Assembly: GCF_014253065.1 (NCBI RefSeq) | Contig: NZ_JACLZK010000002.1 | Location: forward strand, 248,001-312,000 | Source of the DNA: Campylobacter massiliensis | Lineage (GTDB): Bacteria; Campylobacterota; Campylobacteria; Campylobacterales; Campylobacteraceae | DNA: 64,000 nucleotides | Reading direction: 5' to 3' | In this document: positions 15,282 through 24,512 of the stretch, one piece after another | Layout: each line of letters begins with the position of its first letter | Numbering within the stretch: the stretch's first letter is position 1 | Notes under the pieces: generated by a model | Told to the model about the DNA's origin: nothing | What the model saw: only the letters and a program-made list of their open reading frames with translations | Databases searched by the model: none | Translations under genes and position numbers: made by a program

Positions 15282-16702
15282 TGAAATTTTTTAACCTTTT
15301 TTCTAAAAAGCAACCCAAAGGCAAGAGCGGATTTTTTAAGCCCAAGGCTAAGGTGCAGATGTTTAGATACCCTAGCATCGAAGCCCCCGAGATCAACCAA
15401 GGCGAGCTTAGCCGGCTAGTTAGAAATATCGAACCTGATCGCGCTAATAAAATTTTACGCCATCAAGCGCGCAGTATAAGCACTGCCGTAAGTCTTGCTA
15501 GCGGTTTTTTCGACATGATAGATAGCGAGGTTTTGGGCGAGCAGGGATTTATCCTCGACATCGCAACCAAAAATAAAGATCTAAACACCAAAATTCAAAA
15601 CGCGTTTTGGAGATGGCAGGAGGATTGCTGCATTTACGGCGTTTATGATTTTGAGGACTACGAAGAGCTAACGCTAAACGCGCTTTACAGAGACGGCGAG
15701 GCGTTTATTAGGCTCGTGCGGGGCGAAACGCTCAAAATGGAGCTAATAAGCGCCGAGAGTATCGACAGCGACTACACCGACGAGAGTAAATTTATATTTT
15801 ACGGCATAGAAAAACAGAGCAAATTTAGCCTTACGCCGGTGAGGTATTTCGTAAAAAGAGACCATAACGAGCGCATCGGCATCGAAGCAAAAGACGTAAT
15901 CCACATAAGAAAACCAATGATTGCCGAGCAAACGCGCGGTAACTCAAAGCTAGCCACGGCGATTTTTGACATACACCAAAAAGACAAATTTAAAAAAGCC
16001 GAGCTAAACCGAGCGCGCCTTGCTAGCGAGATGACGGGATTCTACACGCAAAAAGACGAGGGCGGTATAGGCGGGATCGCTCCGGAGTTTGACGAAGAAA
16101 CGGGCGAGCTAACGAATGAGAGCGCCAAAATCGACCTGCCCGAAAACGTGGAAACTGGCACGATGAGGTATTTGGACGCGGGCATCGAGCCTAAATTTAT
16201 CGATCCGCACAATCCGACCAATATCGAGTTTTTTCTAAAAAGCACCAACCAAGAAGTGGCGCGATCGCTTGGCATCAGCTACGCCACGCTTACGGGCGAT
16301 TTGCGCGAGGTAAATTATAGCTCGATCCGTCAAGGCACGACGAGCGAGCGAAGGGGTTTTAAGCGCGTGCAAAATTTCCTCCGCCGCAAAATGCACAACG
16401 CCATTTTTAAAGAGTGGCTAAAAATAGAGCTTTTGATGAACAGAATATCGCCCAAAGAATACGGCGAAATTTTAGATCATTTTAGTTTTAAGCCCCAGGG
16501 CTGGGAATATATCGATCCAAATAAAGAAGTGAGCGCTAACGCTAAAGCGATCGAGTGCGGATTTAAAACGCGCATCGAGGTTTTGAGAGAAAAAGGGATC
16601 GAATACGACACATATCTCGACGAGCTGGAAAAAGAGAAGCAAATCGTGCAAAAACTGCAAGAAATAGAAAAAATCAGGAAAGGAAATAGCGGCCGTGAAT
16701 GA
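15281..16702 (+). CDS. Portal protein, lambda family
   Basis: The 473-residue product forms the dodecameric ring through which DNA enters the head. Family features include the DRANKILRHQARSIS opening, the NALYRDGEAFIRLVRG segment, IHIRKPMIAEQTRGNSKLA and SSIRQGTTSERRGFKRVQ. I took ATG 15281 (overlapping the previous stop) rather than the TTG one codon upstream. It overlaps the capsid-protease gene by eight bases. Confidence 0.92.
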   Translation: MKFFNLFSKKQPKGKSGFFKPKAKVQMFRYPSIEAPEINQGELSRLVRNIEPDRANKILRHQARSISTAVSLASGFFDMIDSEVLGEQGFILDIATKNKDLNTKIQNAFWRWQEDCCIYGVYDFEDYEELTLNALYRDGEAFIRLVRGETLKMELISAESIDSDYTDESKFIFYGIEKQSKFSLTPVRYFVKRDHNERIGIEAKDVIHIRKPMIAEQTRGNSKLATAIFDIHQKDKFKKAELNRARLASEMTGFYTQKDEGGIGGIAPEFDEETGELTNESAKIDLPENVETGTMRYLDAGIEPKFIDPHNPTNIEFFLKSTNQEVARSLGISYATLTGDLREVNYSSIRQGTTSERRGFKRVQNFLRRKMHNAIFKEWLKIELLMNRISPKEYGEILDHFSFKPQGWEYIDPNKEVSANAKAIECGFKTRIEVLREKGIEYDTYLDELEKEKQIVQKLQEIEKIRKGNSGRE

Positions 16703-18440
16703 GAATATTTTAAAAGACGCACGCAATTTTAGCGTAAATTTGGGCAAAGACGCAGCGTTTGACGATGAAGCAAAAACCATTAGCTTTATCGCGCTCTCAA
16801 AAAACAATCTGCATAAAAGAGTTAGCTTTTGGGGCGACGAATATTATCTGAGCGTAGATACTAGCAGGGTTAAATTTAACGCCAAAACGCTTTATTTAGA
16901 CCATGACCCCACGTTTGCAAATGCGATCGGCGCGATAATCGAGACTAAATTTGAAAACGGAGACTTTAAAGCCAAGGTTAAATTTAGCGATGAGGTAGCC
17001 AGCTCAAAAGAAGCTTACGCTAAATATAAAGCCGGCCTTAGCGACAGCGTGAGCGTTGGATTTGGAAACTACAAGGTGAAAGAAATGGACAAAATAGAAG
17101 GAGTAGAGCATTACCAAATTTATGAGGGCGAGATAACGGAGCTCTCAGCCGTTTGGCAAGGAGCCGACCCTAATGCAAAAATATCAAAATTTAATCAACC
17201 AAAAGGAGAGAAAATGCCAATGAACGAACAAACAGCGCCGCAGGATGGCGCGACCAAACTAGCCGCAACGCCAAGTGCCGACGAGCTTGCTAAACTAAAC
17301 GAGCAAGTAAGATCAAGCGAGGAGACTAGGGCAAACATTATCGAGTTAGCCCGCATCCTAGGACGCGAAAAAGAGGCGCTCGCCGCCATAAGCGCGGGGA
17401 AAAGTTATGCCGAATTTAGCAGGGAAATGGCAGAGCTGAACGCAAAAAGCGAGATAAAAACCGTAAATATAATCTCAAAAAGAGATAATAGCGCGTGCTT
17501 TAGCCTTGCAAACGTCATCAAATCAGCCGTAGATAGAAACGTCGATTTGTCGCGCGAAATGGAACACCCGGGCAAAGAGATCGGGCGTTTTGCATTGCCG
17601 GACGAGTTTATTGCAAATTTTGCCGACGGCGTGACCAGCACGACGACGGCAGCCGACGCGGTAAATAGAGAATATCGCGGCGATTTGCTCATCGAGCAAC
17701 TAAAGCAAGACAGCAAACTACTAAATTTTTGCACGTGGCTACCGAATTTAAGCGCAAATTTGACTATCCCGCGCGATACGTCTAGCATTACCGCCGACTT
17801 CGTCGAGGAGGGCAAAAGACGCGCCGCCGAAAATCTAACCTTTGATAGCATCGCTTTAAGCCCGCATACACTAAACGCAAATATCGTCATCACTAGAACG
17901 ATGCTAAATATGAGCGCATTCGAGCTTGAAAGCTTTGCGTTTAAAAAGCTAAAAGACGCGATCCGCAAAAAGATAGAGCAAACACTGCTTTACGGCAACG
18001 GAGTCGTAAAAGGGCTATTTGCCACAAGCGGAGTGCCGACCGTCGCAGGATATATGACTGCGCCTACTTTGGAGCTTACTTTGGCCTTTGGGGACAAGCT
18101 AGACGCGGCGGGGCTTGATACGGAGCACTCGAAGTTTTTTATCAACGGAACGGACATCAGCAAGCTAAGAAGCACCAAGCGAGGCAACAGCACCGAGCGG
18201 ATGTTAATCGACGTTGGAGATAACGACCTTCAAGGATACGCCTACTACAAAAACAACAACCTAAAAGCGGGCGACGTGATCTTTGGAAATTTTGAGGACA
18301 TTTGGATCGGAGCATTCGGCGCGCTCGAAATTTTGCCGCTAATGCAAGAGGGCGGAAACGTCTTGCTTCAGGCATTTTACGACATCGACGCTAAACTAGC
18401 GCGCGAGAAGAGCTTTGCAATCTCAAAAACGTCATCTTAA
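16695..18440 (+). CDS. Fused prohead protease and HK97-type major capsid protein
   Basis: The 581-residue product joins two functions usually coded separately. Residues 1-165 are an S78-type prohead protease, with likely catalytic His70 (YLDHDP), Ser near 118-120 (GLSDSVSVGF) and the ELSAVWQGADPNA segment. A helical scaffold-like region (about 190-260) follows, then an HK97-fold capsid domain from about 290, with the typical ENLTFDSIALSPHTLNANIVITR and TLLYGNGVVKGL. GTG 16695 has AGGAAA upstream. A self-cleaving fusion would assemble, cut off the protease and mature the shell. Confidence 0.9.
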   Translation: MNENILKDARNFSVNLGKDAAFDDEAKTISFIALSKNNLHKRVSFWGDEYYLSVDTSRVKFNAKTLYLDHDPTFANAIGAIIETKFENGDFKAKVKFSDEVASSKEAYAKYKAGLSDSVSVGFGNYKVKEMDKIEGVEHYQIYEGEITELSAVWQGADPNAKISKFNQPKGEKMPMNEQTAPQDGATKLAATPSADELAKLNEQVRSSEETRANIIELARILGREKEALAAISAGKSYAEFSREMAELNAKSEIKTVNIISKRDNSACFSLANVIKSAVDRNVDLSREMEHPGKEIGRFALPDEFIANFADGVTSTTTAADAVNREYRGDLLIEQLKQDSKLLNFCTWLPNLSANLTIPRDTSSITADFVEEGKRRAAENLTFDSIALSPHTLNANIVITRTMLNMSAFELESFAFKKLKDAIRKKIEQTLLYGNGVVKGLFATSGVPTVAGYMTAPTLELTLAFGDKLDAAGLDTEHSKFFINGTDISKLRSTKRGNSTERMLIDVGDNDLQGYAYYKNNNLKAGDVIFGNFEDIWIGAFGALEILPLMQEGGNVLLQAFYDIDAKLAREKSFAISKTSS

Positions 18441-18575
18441 TTTCGCAGGCGAGCTAAGCCCGCCTTTGCGACCAAAGAGCTACGCCCTTTGGAAACCCCT
18501 AAAGCACACCGCGGCGTGTCAGCCGCGCCGCACTAAAAACTAAGAGCCGAATTTCGGCTTGAATAAGGAGTGAAA

Positions 18576-18929
18576 ATGAGTAAATTTATAGTTTTATACG
18601 CCACGCTAATCGGCGTTGATTTTTGTAACGAGGGCGATATTATCGAGTTACCCGAGGGAACGGATAGAAATTTTATCGCACGCATGCAAACAATCGGGGC
18701 GATCGCGCCTTACAACGGCAAAAAGGCCGTAACGGCAAAAAATGATAAGAACAAAGACGAGGATGGCGACAAAACCAAAAAAGACGGCGAAAAAGAGGAT
18801 AAAAAAATAGCATCCCAATCCGACAAAGAAAAGGACAAAGACGCTAAAAAAGACGATAAAAAACCGCCCGAGGACGACAAGGACGCTAATGCCAAAGGTT
18901 TTGACGAAAACGGCAATATAAATGATTAA
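18576..18929 (+). CDS. Head-region protein with a Lys/Asp-rich tail
   Basis: The 117-residue product has an ordered N-terminal part (residues 1-45, FIVLYATLIGVDFCNEGDIIELPEG) and a low-complexity Lys/Asp/Glu tail (about 50-110). AAGGAG precedes ATG 18576. Lying between the capsid gene and head-tail joining genes, it may be a head decoration or completion protein. The 130 bases upstream hold no gene but contain short GC-rich inverted repeats. Confidence 0.6.
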   Translation: MSKFIVLYATLIGVDFCNEGDIIELPEGTDRNFIARMQTIGAIAPYNGKKAVTAKNDKNKDEDGDKTKKDGEKEDKKIASQSDKEKDKDAKKDDKKPPEDDKDANAKGFDENGNIND

Positions 18930-19218
18930 TTTAGATATGGTGAGAAACGACGTCAAGGGCATCTTAAATCAAAACTTTAGTATAAATTTGAGATGCATAA
19001 GAACGGATAAGCTCATCAAATGCCATTTTAATGCAAACTCTAAGATCATTTACGAAAACGGGGCGGTAGGCACGGAGATAACCGCCCTAATCACGCTTGA
19101 AGACGCGAAAAATATAAGGCTTAAAGATGAGGTCGAGATCCTGGGGGATAAATACGAAATCACCAAAAGCGTGATCGAAAGCCAAGTGCTAAAAAGACTA
19201 TTTTTGAGAGAAATTTGA
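18922..19218 (+). CDS. Probable head-tail connector protein
   Basis: The 98-residue product is mostly beta strands (NFSINLRCIRTDKLIKCHF, TEITALITLED) and resembles small connector or tail-terminator proteins in this position of phages. It overlaps the previous gene by eight bases and the next by one. No named family is certain. Confidence 0.6.
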   Translation: MINLDMVRNDVKGILNQNFSINLRCIRTDKLIKCHFNANSKIIYENGAVGTEITALITLEDAKNIRLKDEVEILGDKYEITKSVIESQVLKRLFLREI

Positions 19219-19673
19219 TGTCAAAAAAATATTTTATAGAAGAGCTACAAGTTCCTATCGAGAGCAACACGCCTCCGCCACCTCAAAATATCCGGGCGCA
19301 AATCGTAGACGCGTTAAAAAAGCATTTAGAGACCCTAAATTTTAACGTTGAGGTTTTTGAAATTTACGTATTTGACAAAGACAATCTGCCGTTAATCATC
19401 ATAAAAGACACCGACGACGCGGTAGAGGCCGTAAGCTTTGAGCGGATCAAACACGAGCTAAGCGTGAGTATAAATTTGATCGCTTCGTCGTATAGCAAAA
19501 ACGACGAGCTACTTTTAAAAGTGCTAGATAGACTAAAGAGTTTTGAAGGTAAATTTAATTTTATGGAGCTTAACGCCGTCAATCGCTCAAATATCGAGGT
19601 TTTGGATAAAGACTACGTTATGACCGAGCTAAGGCTAAGTTTCGTTTATCATACGCAGCTTTGGAGCGTTTGA
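19218..19673 (+). CDS. Probable tail completion or terminator protein
   Basis: The 151-residue product lies between head-tail connector and baseplate spike genes. After a proline-rich stretch (NTPPPPQN), the pattern VDALKKHLETLNFNVEVFE and the closing RLSFVYHTQLWSV resemble tail terminator proteins that contain alternating helix and strands. ATG 19218 overlaps the previous stop. The assignment is from position and pattern. Confidence 0.55.
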   Translation: MSKKYFIEELQVPIESNTPPPPQNIRAQIVDALKKHLETLNFNVEVFEIYVFDKDNLPLIIIKDTDDAVEAVSFERIKHELSVSINLIASSYSKNDELLLKVLDRLKSFEGKFNFMELNAVNRSNIEVLDKDYVMTELRLSFVYHTQLWSV

Positions 19674-19674
19674 A

Positions 19675-20139
19675 ATGCAATTTATCGGCACGATCTGTGA
19701 AGTGAGCGAAAATAAAAGCTTGGTAAGAGTCGAATACCTAGGCACAAAAACAAAGCTCATCCCCTACGTTCAAAGCGCAAACTCATTCAAACGCGCGTTT
19801 TCGCCACCGAGAGTCGGAGAGCAGGCGATCGTCCATCAACTAAGAGACGGCGGATTCAAATATGCCGTGGGCGCGATCTTTAGCCAAGGATGCCGCGAAC
19901 CCGAGGGAAGCTCACAAACTAAAGAGATAACGCAATATGAAGACGGCACGATAATCAGCTATGACACGTCAAGCTCTACTCTTGAAATTTTATCTCCAAA
20001 GTTAATCAACATCGTCGCAAATCGCATCGCGATAAAAGCTAACGTGAATATCGTCGGGAATTTAGATGTCCAGGGCAACATTCACGCCACCGGAACAATC
20101 ATCGACGACGGCGGAAATACGCCGCATCACTCGCACTAA
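19675..20139 (+). CDS. Baseplate assembly protein V (tail spike)
   Basis: The 154-residue product matches P2 gpV: an OB-like N-terminal domain (IGTICEVSENKSLVRVEYLG), RVGEQAIVHQLRDGGFKYAVGAIFS, then a beta-helix spike region and the C-terminal PHHSH, whose HxH motif binds iron at the membrane-piercing tip of this family. It ends just before a promoter-like element. Confidence 0.9.
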   Translation: MQFIGTICEVSENKSLVRVEYLGTKTKLIPYVQSANSFKRAFSPPRVGEQAIVHQLRDGGFKYAVGAIFSQGCREPEGSSQTKEITQYEDGTIISYDTSSSTLEILSPKLINIVANRIAIKANVNIVGNLDVQGNIHATGTIIDDGGNTPHHSH

Positions 20140-20146
20140 AATCCCC

Positions 20147-20176
20147 TTGTATAAATTCTAGCCCGATTTTTATATT
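20147..20176 (+). promoter_or_regulatory. Phage late-type promoter, baseplate operon
   Basis: TTGTATAAA begins at 20147 and an 18-base spacer after TTGTAT leads to TATATTAT (20171-20178). It is the second of three such elements. It would drive the gpW, J, I and fibre genes. Confidence 0.55.
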
Positions 20177-20194
20177 ATGTCCTCGTTAAAGCCG

Positions 20195-20226
20195 TAAGGC
20201 GGCGTTTTGTCCTTTTTGCCGCCTTA
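20195..20226 (+). other. Hairpin with T-run in the gpW leader
   Basis: TAAGGCGGC and GCCGCCTTA pair perfectly around a 14-base loop and are followed by TTTTTCT. It lies downstream of the promoter and 18 bases ahead of the gpW start, so it may be an attenuator or mRNA-stabilising leader rather than the end of the upstream operon. Confidence 0.5.
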
Positions 20227-20243
20227 TTTTTCTAGGATGAACG

Positions 20244-20534
20244 ATGTATCAAATAAACGAATTTGAAAGTATTAGGCGCATTTGCAAAACTTCAAAACTC
20301 ACAAAAACCCTGCGCCCGACGTTTGGACTAGATAGATATATCGACAAAAAGATGACGCTAAGCGAGCTTTTGGCTCTAAAACGCGATTTAAAATCTCAAA
20401 TTTTAACCTTTGAGCCACGCGTGGAAAATTTAAAAATCGAGCTAACGCCGCGAGCTGATAATATTTTGGATATCAGGATCGGCTATACGGCTAAGGGCGA
20501 ATTTGAAGAAAACGAAGTGAGGTTAAGTTTATGA
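20244..20534 (+). CDS. Baseplate protein W (gp25-like)
   Basis: The 96-residue product resembles the P2 gpW/T4 gp25 baseplate wedge family, with EPRVENLKIELTPRADNILDIRIGY typical of its C-terminal half. It nucleates sheath assembly in contractile tails. It overlaps the J gene by four bases. Confidence 0.8.
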   Translation: MYQINEFESIRRICKTSKLTKTLRPTFGLDRYIDKKMTLSELLALKRDLKSQILTFEPRVENLKIELTPRADNILDIRIGYTAKGEFEENEVRLSL

Positions 20535-21574
20535 AACCTTTAAGAGTGCCGCAGTTTATCAAGCCTCTAGACATTGAAAAAGAGCGAACTAGCATAGTCG
20601 AGGAGTTTAAACAAAAGAGCGGCAAACTAGACTATATCCCGCTAGTAGGCGATGATTATATGACGCTCATCGACATATTTTTATATCGGCTTAATAACTT
20701 TTTTGAGCTGATTAACGTCAAGGTGGCGAATAACTATTTAAATTTTAGCACTGGTGAATATCTTGATGAGCTAGTGGCGTTAATTGGCATAAAACGAAAT
20801 GAGGAAGTAAGGCCGATCGCCGAACTTGAAATAAGTGTAAATTCGGCTACTTTTCTGCCCAAAGGTAGCAAATTTACTGACGGAAAGGGGCATTTTGCAT
20901 TTTTGCTCGAGGATGCAAACATCGCAGACGAAGCAACGGTTAAGATTGAAGCGGGCGGGTATTTTAAGGAAAACTACGAAACGACGACACTAGAGATCCC
21001 GAATATCTACATCAAAACAATTAAAATGACAAAACCCTTTAGCGGTTTTAAAGCGCGAGAAAACGATGATGAGCTGAGAAATAGATTTTTACTTGCCTTA
21101 CATCGTTTTAGCACCGCGGGAAGCCAAAAAAGCTATCTTTTTTACATATTAAGCATCGAGGGCATCACAAAGGCTAACGTTTATCATTTGAGCCCGGGCG
21201 TCGTGCAGATCGTGTATTTTTCGAGATATGAAAAAAATATCGCCGAGTCAAAAATCACTGAAGCGCTGAAAGATAGAGTGCCTCTCACCGACAACGTCCT
21301 GATGAAAGAAGCGACGCAGATCAAATTTGATCTCGTTATCGAAGTGCGACTAAAACAAGATTATATGTTTGCTGAGGTGCTTAAAAACGCCGACGAGAAG
21401 CTGAGAGAATATTTTGCGAATATAGGCATCGGATTTACTCCGCATTTTTCGCAACTCATCGAGATAGCGTTTGACGAAAATACTCGCGCCGTAGAAATCA
21501 AAACGCCGATCCCAAACTCAAACCGCGACAGTCTCATAATCCTAAACAGCTTACAAATTTTGAAGGCGGATTAA
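20531..21574 (+). CDS. Baseplate assembly protein J
   Basis: The 347-residue product matches the P2 gpJ/Mu gp47 family, which forms the baseplate periphery. Features include the N-terminal YLNFSTGEYLDELVALIG segment, a central strand-rich domain (LPKGSKFTDGKGHFAF) and the FSTAGSQKSYLFYILSIEGITKANVY and PGVVQIV region. It overlaps W and I by one to four bases, as in P2-like operons. Confidence 0.9.
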   Translation: MKPLRVPQFIKPLDIEKERTSIVEEFKQKSGKLDYIPLVGDDYMTLIDIFLYRLNNFFELINVKVANNYLNFSTGEYLDELVALIGIKRNEEVRPIAELEISVNSATFLPKGSKFTDGKGHFAFLLEDANIADEATVKIEAGGYFKENYETTTLEIPNIYIKTIKMTKPFSGFKARENDDELRNRFLLALHRFSTAGSQKSYLFYILSIEGITKANVYHLSPGVVQIVYFSRYEKNIAESKITEALKDRVPLTDNVLMKEATQIKFDLVIEVRLKQDYMFAEVLKNADEKLREYFANIGIGFTPHFSQLIEIAFDENTRAVEIKTPIPNSNRDSLIILNSLQILKAD

Positions 21575-22164
21575 TGATTGACCTAAGAACCTATGACGAT
21601 ACCTTGTTTCGAGTCGATGAGGTGATGGGCGAGAAAATGCGCGAATGGCTTAAATTCGACAAACGCTTTTTTTACGAGCAAGACGATTTTAATCGCGCTT
21701 TTTTGGCGCAGACTTTTGACGTCGAGCCATCGTCTCAGAGCCTAGAGGAAACAAAAGAGCTTTTAAACGAACCTTTAAAAACTTATTTTTTCGAAGGAAC
21801 GTTTTTTACTCTTCAAAAAGCGCTAAAGTCGTTTTACGAAGATATAACGTTAAAACAGTGGCAAGACTACGGCGGCAAGCCTTACCATTTTAAGCTTAAG
21901 ATGACGGCCGGCAAAGAAAACCTAAGCAAAGAAAAATTTAGAAAACTCGACGATTTGATAGAGAACTATAAAAACGTCCGATCCACCTTGGGTGGTTTTG
22001 AAATCAATTTAAAAATAAAAGCGGATGAAATTTATAAAGGTGCGGCGGTAGACGGCGAATTTGTCCGCGTCGTGCCCGAAATCATAACGAACGTAAAAAC
22101 TGACGTAGGAGTGTATTATGGAGTCATCACGCACGAACTCGAGACTTTGGAGGTCGGAATATGA
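21574..22164 (+). CDS. Tail protein I
   Basis: The 196-residue product follows J directly (overlapping by one base) and resembles the P2 gpI tail protein family, which completes the baseplate. DFNRAFLAQTFDVEPSSQS and FFEGTFFTLQKAL are recognisable. The C-terminus is less conserved. Confidence 0.78.
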   Translation: MIDLRTYDDTLFRVDEVMGEKMREWLKFDKRFFYEQDDFNRAFLAQTFDVEPSSQSLEETKELLNEPLKTYFFEGTFFTLQKALKSFYEDITLKQWQDYGGKPYHFKLKMTAGKENLSKEKFRKLDDLIENYKNVRSTLGGFEINLKIKADEIYKGAAVDGEFVRVVPEIITNVKTDVGVYYGVITHELETLEVGI

Positions 22165-22191
22165 ATAAAAATAACCGAAAAAGGAGCGACG

Positions 22192-23022
22192 ATGTCATTT
22201 AAAACGTTACTTACTAATAAAGGCGCCGAGCTTATCGTTTTGTCTAAAGCTAACAAGCGCCCTATCAAGCTTACTCATTTAGCCGTAGGAGACGGTGAAG
22301 GCGAGCCGAGCAGAGATCAAACGTCGTTAAAAAACGAGAAATTTCGCGTCGGCGTATCTGCGATCTTGCAAGATCCGAAAAATGCCAACTATCTGATAGT
22401 GGAAGCCGTTATACCGCCTAGCGAAGGTGGCTTTTACGTAAAAGAGGCTGGAATTTTTACGGATGAAAACGATCTTTTCGCCGTGGCCTCTATGCCTCAT
22501 ACGTATAAACCGAATTTAGACGAGGGGAGCGCCAAAGAGCTTAAAATTCGCTTCGTGATCGAGGTAAGCAGTAGCGAGCATATCACGCTTACGGTCAATA
22601 ACGACATCTCAAGCGTGAGTCGCGAATTTGTGGTATTCGAGCTTAGCAAGAAAGCCGACAAGATAGACACTTACACCAAAACGCAGTGCAATGAAAAATT
22701 TGCGGGTAAATACGTAGAAACCGATAAAGCCGATAAGAAAGATACCTACACGAAAAAAGAAGTCGATGCTCTGATCCCCCAAATACCCAATCAGATCGAC
22801 GCCTACACGAAAACAAAAACAAACGAGCTTTTAGAACTAAAAGCGGACAAAAATAAAACGTATAACAAGCAAGAAGTAGATGAGATGCTCGCCAAAAAAT
22901 ACGATAAAAGCAGAGTTTATAACAAAAACGAAATAGACGAGATGCTAAGAGGACTTGGCGGCGGAAATAGTTTAAATTTAACTAACGATAGCGCATTTTT
23001 AGACGCTTTGATTTTCGGATAA
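22192..23022 (+). CDS. Tail fibre protein
   Basis: The 276-residue product starts with a phage tail-fibre N-terminal domain (FKTLLTNKGAELIVLSKANKR, THLAVGDGEG, GFYVKEAGIF), which attaches the fibre to the baseplate. From residue 155 it carries repeated YTKxExxE/YNKxEVDEML units, typical of trimeric shaft segments in tail fibres. It is short, so the receptor-binding tip may lie in the following small proteins. AAGGAG precedes ATG 22192. Confidence 0.82.
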   Translation: MSFKTLLTNKGAELIVLSKANKRPIKLTHLAVGDGEGEPSRDQTSLKNEKFRVGVSAILQDPKNANYLIVEAVIPPSEGGFYVKEAGIFTDENDLFAVASMPHTYKPNLDEGSAKELKIRFVIEVSSSEHITLTVNNDISSVSREFVVFELSKKADKIDTYTKTQCNEKFAGKYVETDKADKKDTYTKKEVDALIPQIPNQIDAYTKTKTNELLELKADKNKTYNKQEVDEMLAKKYDKSRVYNKNEIDEMLRGLGGGNSLNLTNDSAFLDALIFG

Positions 23023-23032
23023 AGGAGAGGAT

Positions 23033-23389
23033 ATGAAGATTAAAAGAGTAAAAGACCGGGTATTGGGAGCCAATCAAAAACACGTAATGCTTAGCGGAGT
23101 AGAGGGCAAAACGTTAATGATTACGCGGGTTGAATTTTATAACTTAGTTAGAGCCAACGAATTAAAAAAAGGCGAGTACCATAGAGACGACGTGGGGCTT
23201 GCTATATTTAAAAAATCTCCTCAAAATGTTGTCCTGCCTTTGGGCGAGCATGCTATCGGCGGAGCCGCTACGCCTTTATATTTAGCTAGTGACGAGGAGC
23301 TTATCTTGTTTGCGTCCGGAAGCAACTACAGCGACTCCGGGAAAAAATTAAACTACATAATAACTTACGAGGAGATAGACAATGCGTAA
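23033..23389 (+). CDS. Hypothetical protein downstream of the tail fibre
   Basis: The 118-residue product is mainly beta strands (HVMLSGVEGKTLMITRVEFYNLV, EELILFASGSNY). AAGGAGAGG precedes ATG 23033. Its place between fibre and DUF4376-like genes suggests a fibre tip or chaperone role; no family recognised. Confidence 0.55.
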   Translation: MKIKRVKDRVLGANQKHVMLSGVEGKTLMITRVEFYNLVRANELKKGEYHRDDVGLAIFKKSPQNVVLPLGEHAIGGAATPLYLASDEELILFASGSNYSDSGKKLNYIITYEEIDNA

Positions 23390-23603
23390 AATCATAAGAA
23401 ATCCAAGCTGCGACGTATGTCCTAGCGGGTATATTTGGATAGTTTGGGTAGCTCAATCGACATCTACGTCGCCAGCAGCGCCGGTCGTTAAGTTGATTTA
23501 TCCGGCCGGCACGGATAAAAAAAGTATAGAAGATGAAATAAACCAGAATATCTCAACAAATGGAAAAATCATCCGTATCACTGAAGTAAGCGTTCAAGGA
23601 TAA
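23382..23603 (+). CDS. Small hypothetical fibre-region protein
   Basis: The 73-residue product has a CDVC pair near the start (NPSCDVCPSGY), a hydrophobic stretch and a Ser/Thr/Pro segment. It overlaps its upstream neighbour by eight bases and the next starts three bases after its stop. Function unknown. Confidence 0.5.
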   Translation: MRKIIRNPSCDVCPSGYIWIVWVAQSTSTSPAAPVVKLIYPAGTDKKSIEDEINQNISTNGKIIRITEVSVQG

Positions 23604-23606
23604 AAA

Positions 23607-24143
23607 ATGCAATATAAAGAGATAAAAAATAAAACCATATATTATGAAGACGGAGATAAACTAAAAGCGCTTAGCACAAACCCGCAAACCAATCAACCTT
23701 TTGTCAGCGACGATGAGGCATGGTTTTTTGCCGAGATCACAAGCGAGCTCAATCCGTCGATTTTAAACGAGTCCGGTAGTTTTGAGGCAAGCATCGAAGG
23801 TCGCAAGGGGCACCTAAAAGGAGTTTTAGCGGCTAAATTTAACGAAGTGGTGTCTAAAAGTAAAGTTTATGTGCAAGACATAGGCGAAGTCGATGCCGGC
23901 GTGCAATATCTCATAAACGTAATGACGCTGATCGATCTGTGCGGGAAAAGCGGAACGATAGCTTTTAGGATGTTTGACAATACGAGTAAAAATTTAGACC
24001 TAGCGCAACTAAAGGCCGTTAAAACGGCGATACAAACCAAAGGCATAAATTTATACTCCAAAAAATGGCAGCTTGAAAAAATGATCGAGGATGCCAAAGA
24101 CGAAACCGAGCTAAATGCCGTAAGTATAGATTTTGGAGAGTAG
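23607..24143 (+). CDS. DUF4376-like tail fibre-associated protein
   Basis: The 178-residue product resembles DUF4376 proteins, often coded next to tail fibres of temperate phages: a short N-terminal strand region, FVSDDEAWFFAEITSELNP, and a long helical part with LKGVLAAKFNEVVSK. Possible fibre assembly role is inference. Confidence 0.55.
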   Translation: MQYKEIKNKTIYYEDGDKLKALSTNPQTNQPFVSDDEAWFFAEITSELNPSILNESGSFEASIEGRKGHLKGVLAAKFNEVVSKSKVYVQDIGEVDAGVQYLINVMTLIDLCGKSGTIAFRMFDNTSKNLDLAQLKAVKTAIQTKGINLYSKKWQLEKMIEDAKDETELNAVSIDFGE

Positions 24144-24147
24144 CGCA

Positions 24148-24510
24148 ATGAGCTTAAACGTTACGCCGCTTTGCGAAAACAGATATGAGCTTACGCGGGA
24201 CTTTGAAATTTTAGGCATAACGATACCAAAAGGCTATAAAACCAACGGGGCGAATATCCCGAGGATTTTTTATATCTTTTATCCGCCCTTTATTCCAAAA
24301 TACTTAAAGGCTATCGTTTTACACGACTATCTTTGCGACCTTAGCGACCAGACTATACCAAACGATAAATTTAAAAGCAAAAGCGAAGGGTTTAAATTTG
24401 CCGATCTTAAACTAAAAGAGGCTTTAAAAGAGTGCAACGCCGACGCTTTCACTCAAAATTTATTTTATATTTGCGTTCGCGCATATCACAAGCTTAAGTA
24501 TAGGAGATAA
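24148..24510 (+). CDS. DUF1353 family protein
   Basis: The 120-residue product matches the DUF1353 pattern: ITIPKGYKTNGANIPRIF, then a Pro-rich segment, AIVLHDYLCD and a C-terminal RAYHKLKYRR. The family is common beside tail or lysis genes in phages and its function is not established. ATG 24148 was chosen because GGAG lies upstream and upstream in-frame sequence is the previous gene. Confidence 0.7.
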   Translation: MSLNVTPLCENRYELTRDFEILGITIPKGYKTNGANIPRIFYIFYPPFIPKYLKAIVLHDYLCDLSDQTIPNDKFKSKSEGFKFADLKLKEALKECNADAFTQNLFYICVRAYHKLKYRR

Positions 24511-24512
24511 AG

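Noticed and set aside
22655-22960. Repeated YTKxE/YNKxEVD units that might be read as a DNA repeat array
   Set aside because: They are protein-level repeats of a tail-fibre shaft with divergent DNA; no regular DNA repeat or CRISPR-like spacing exists.
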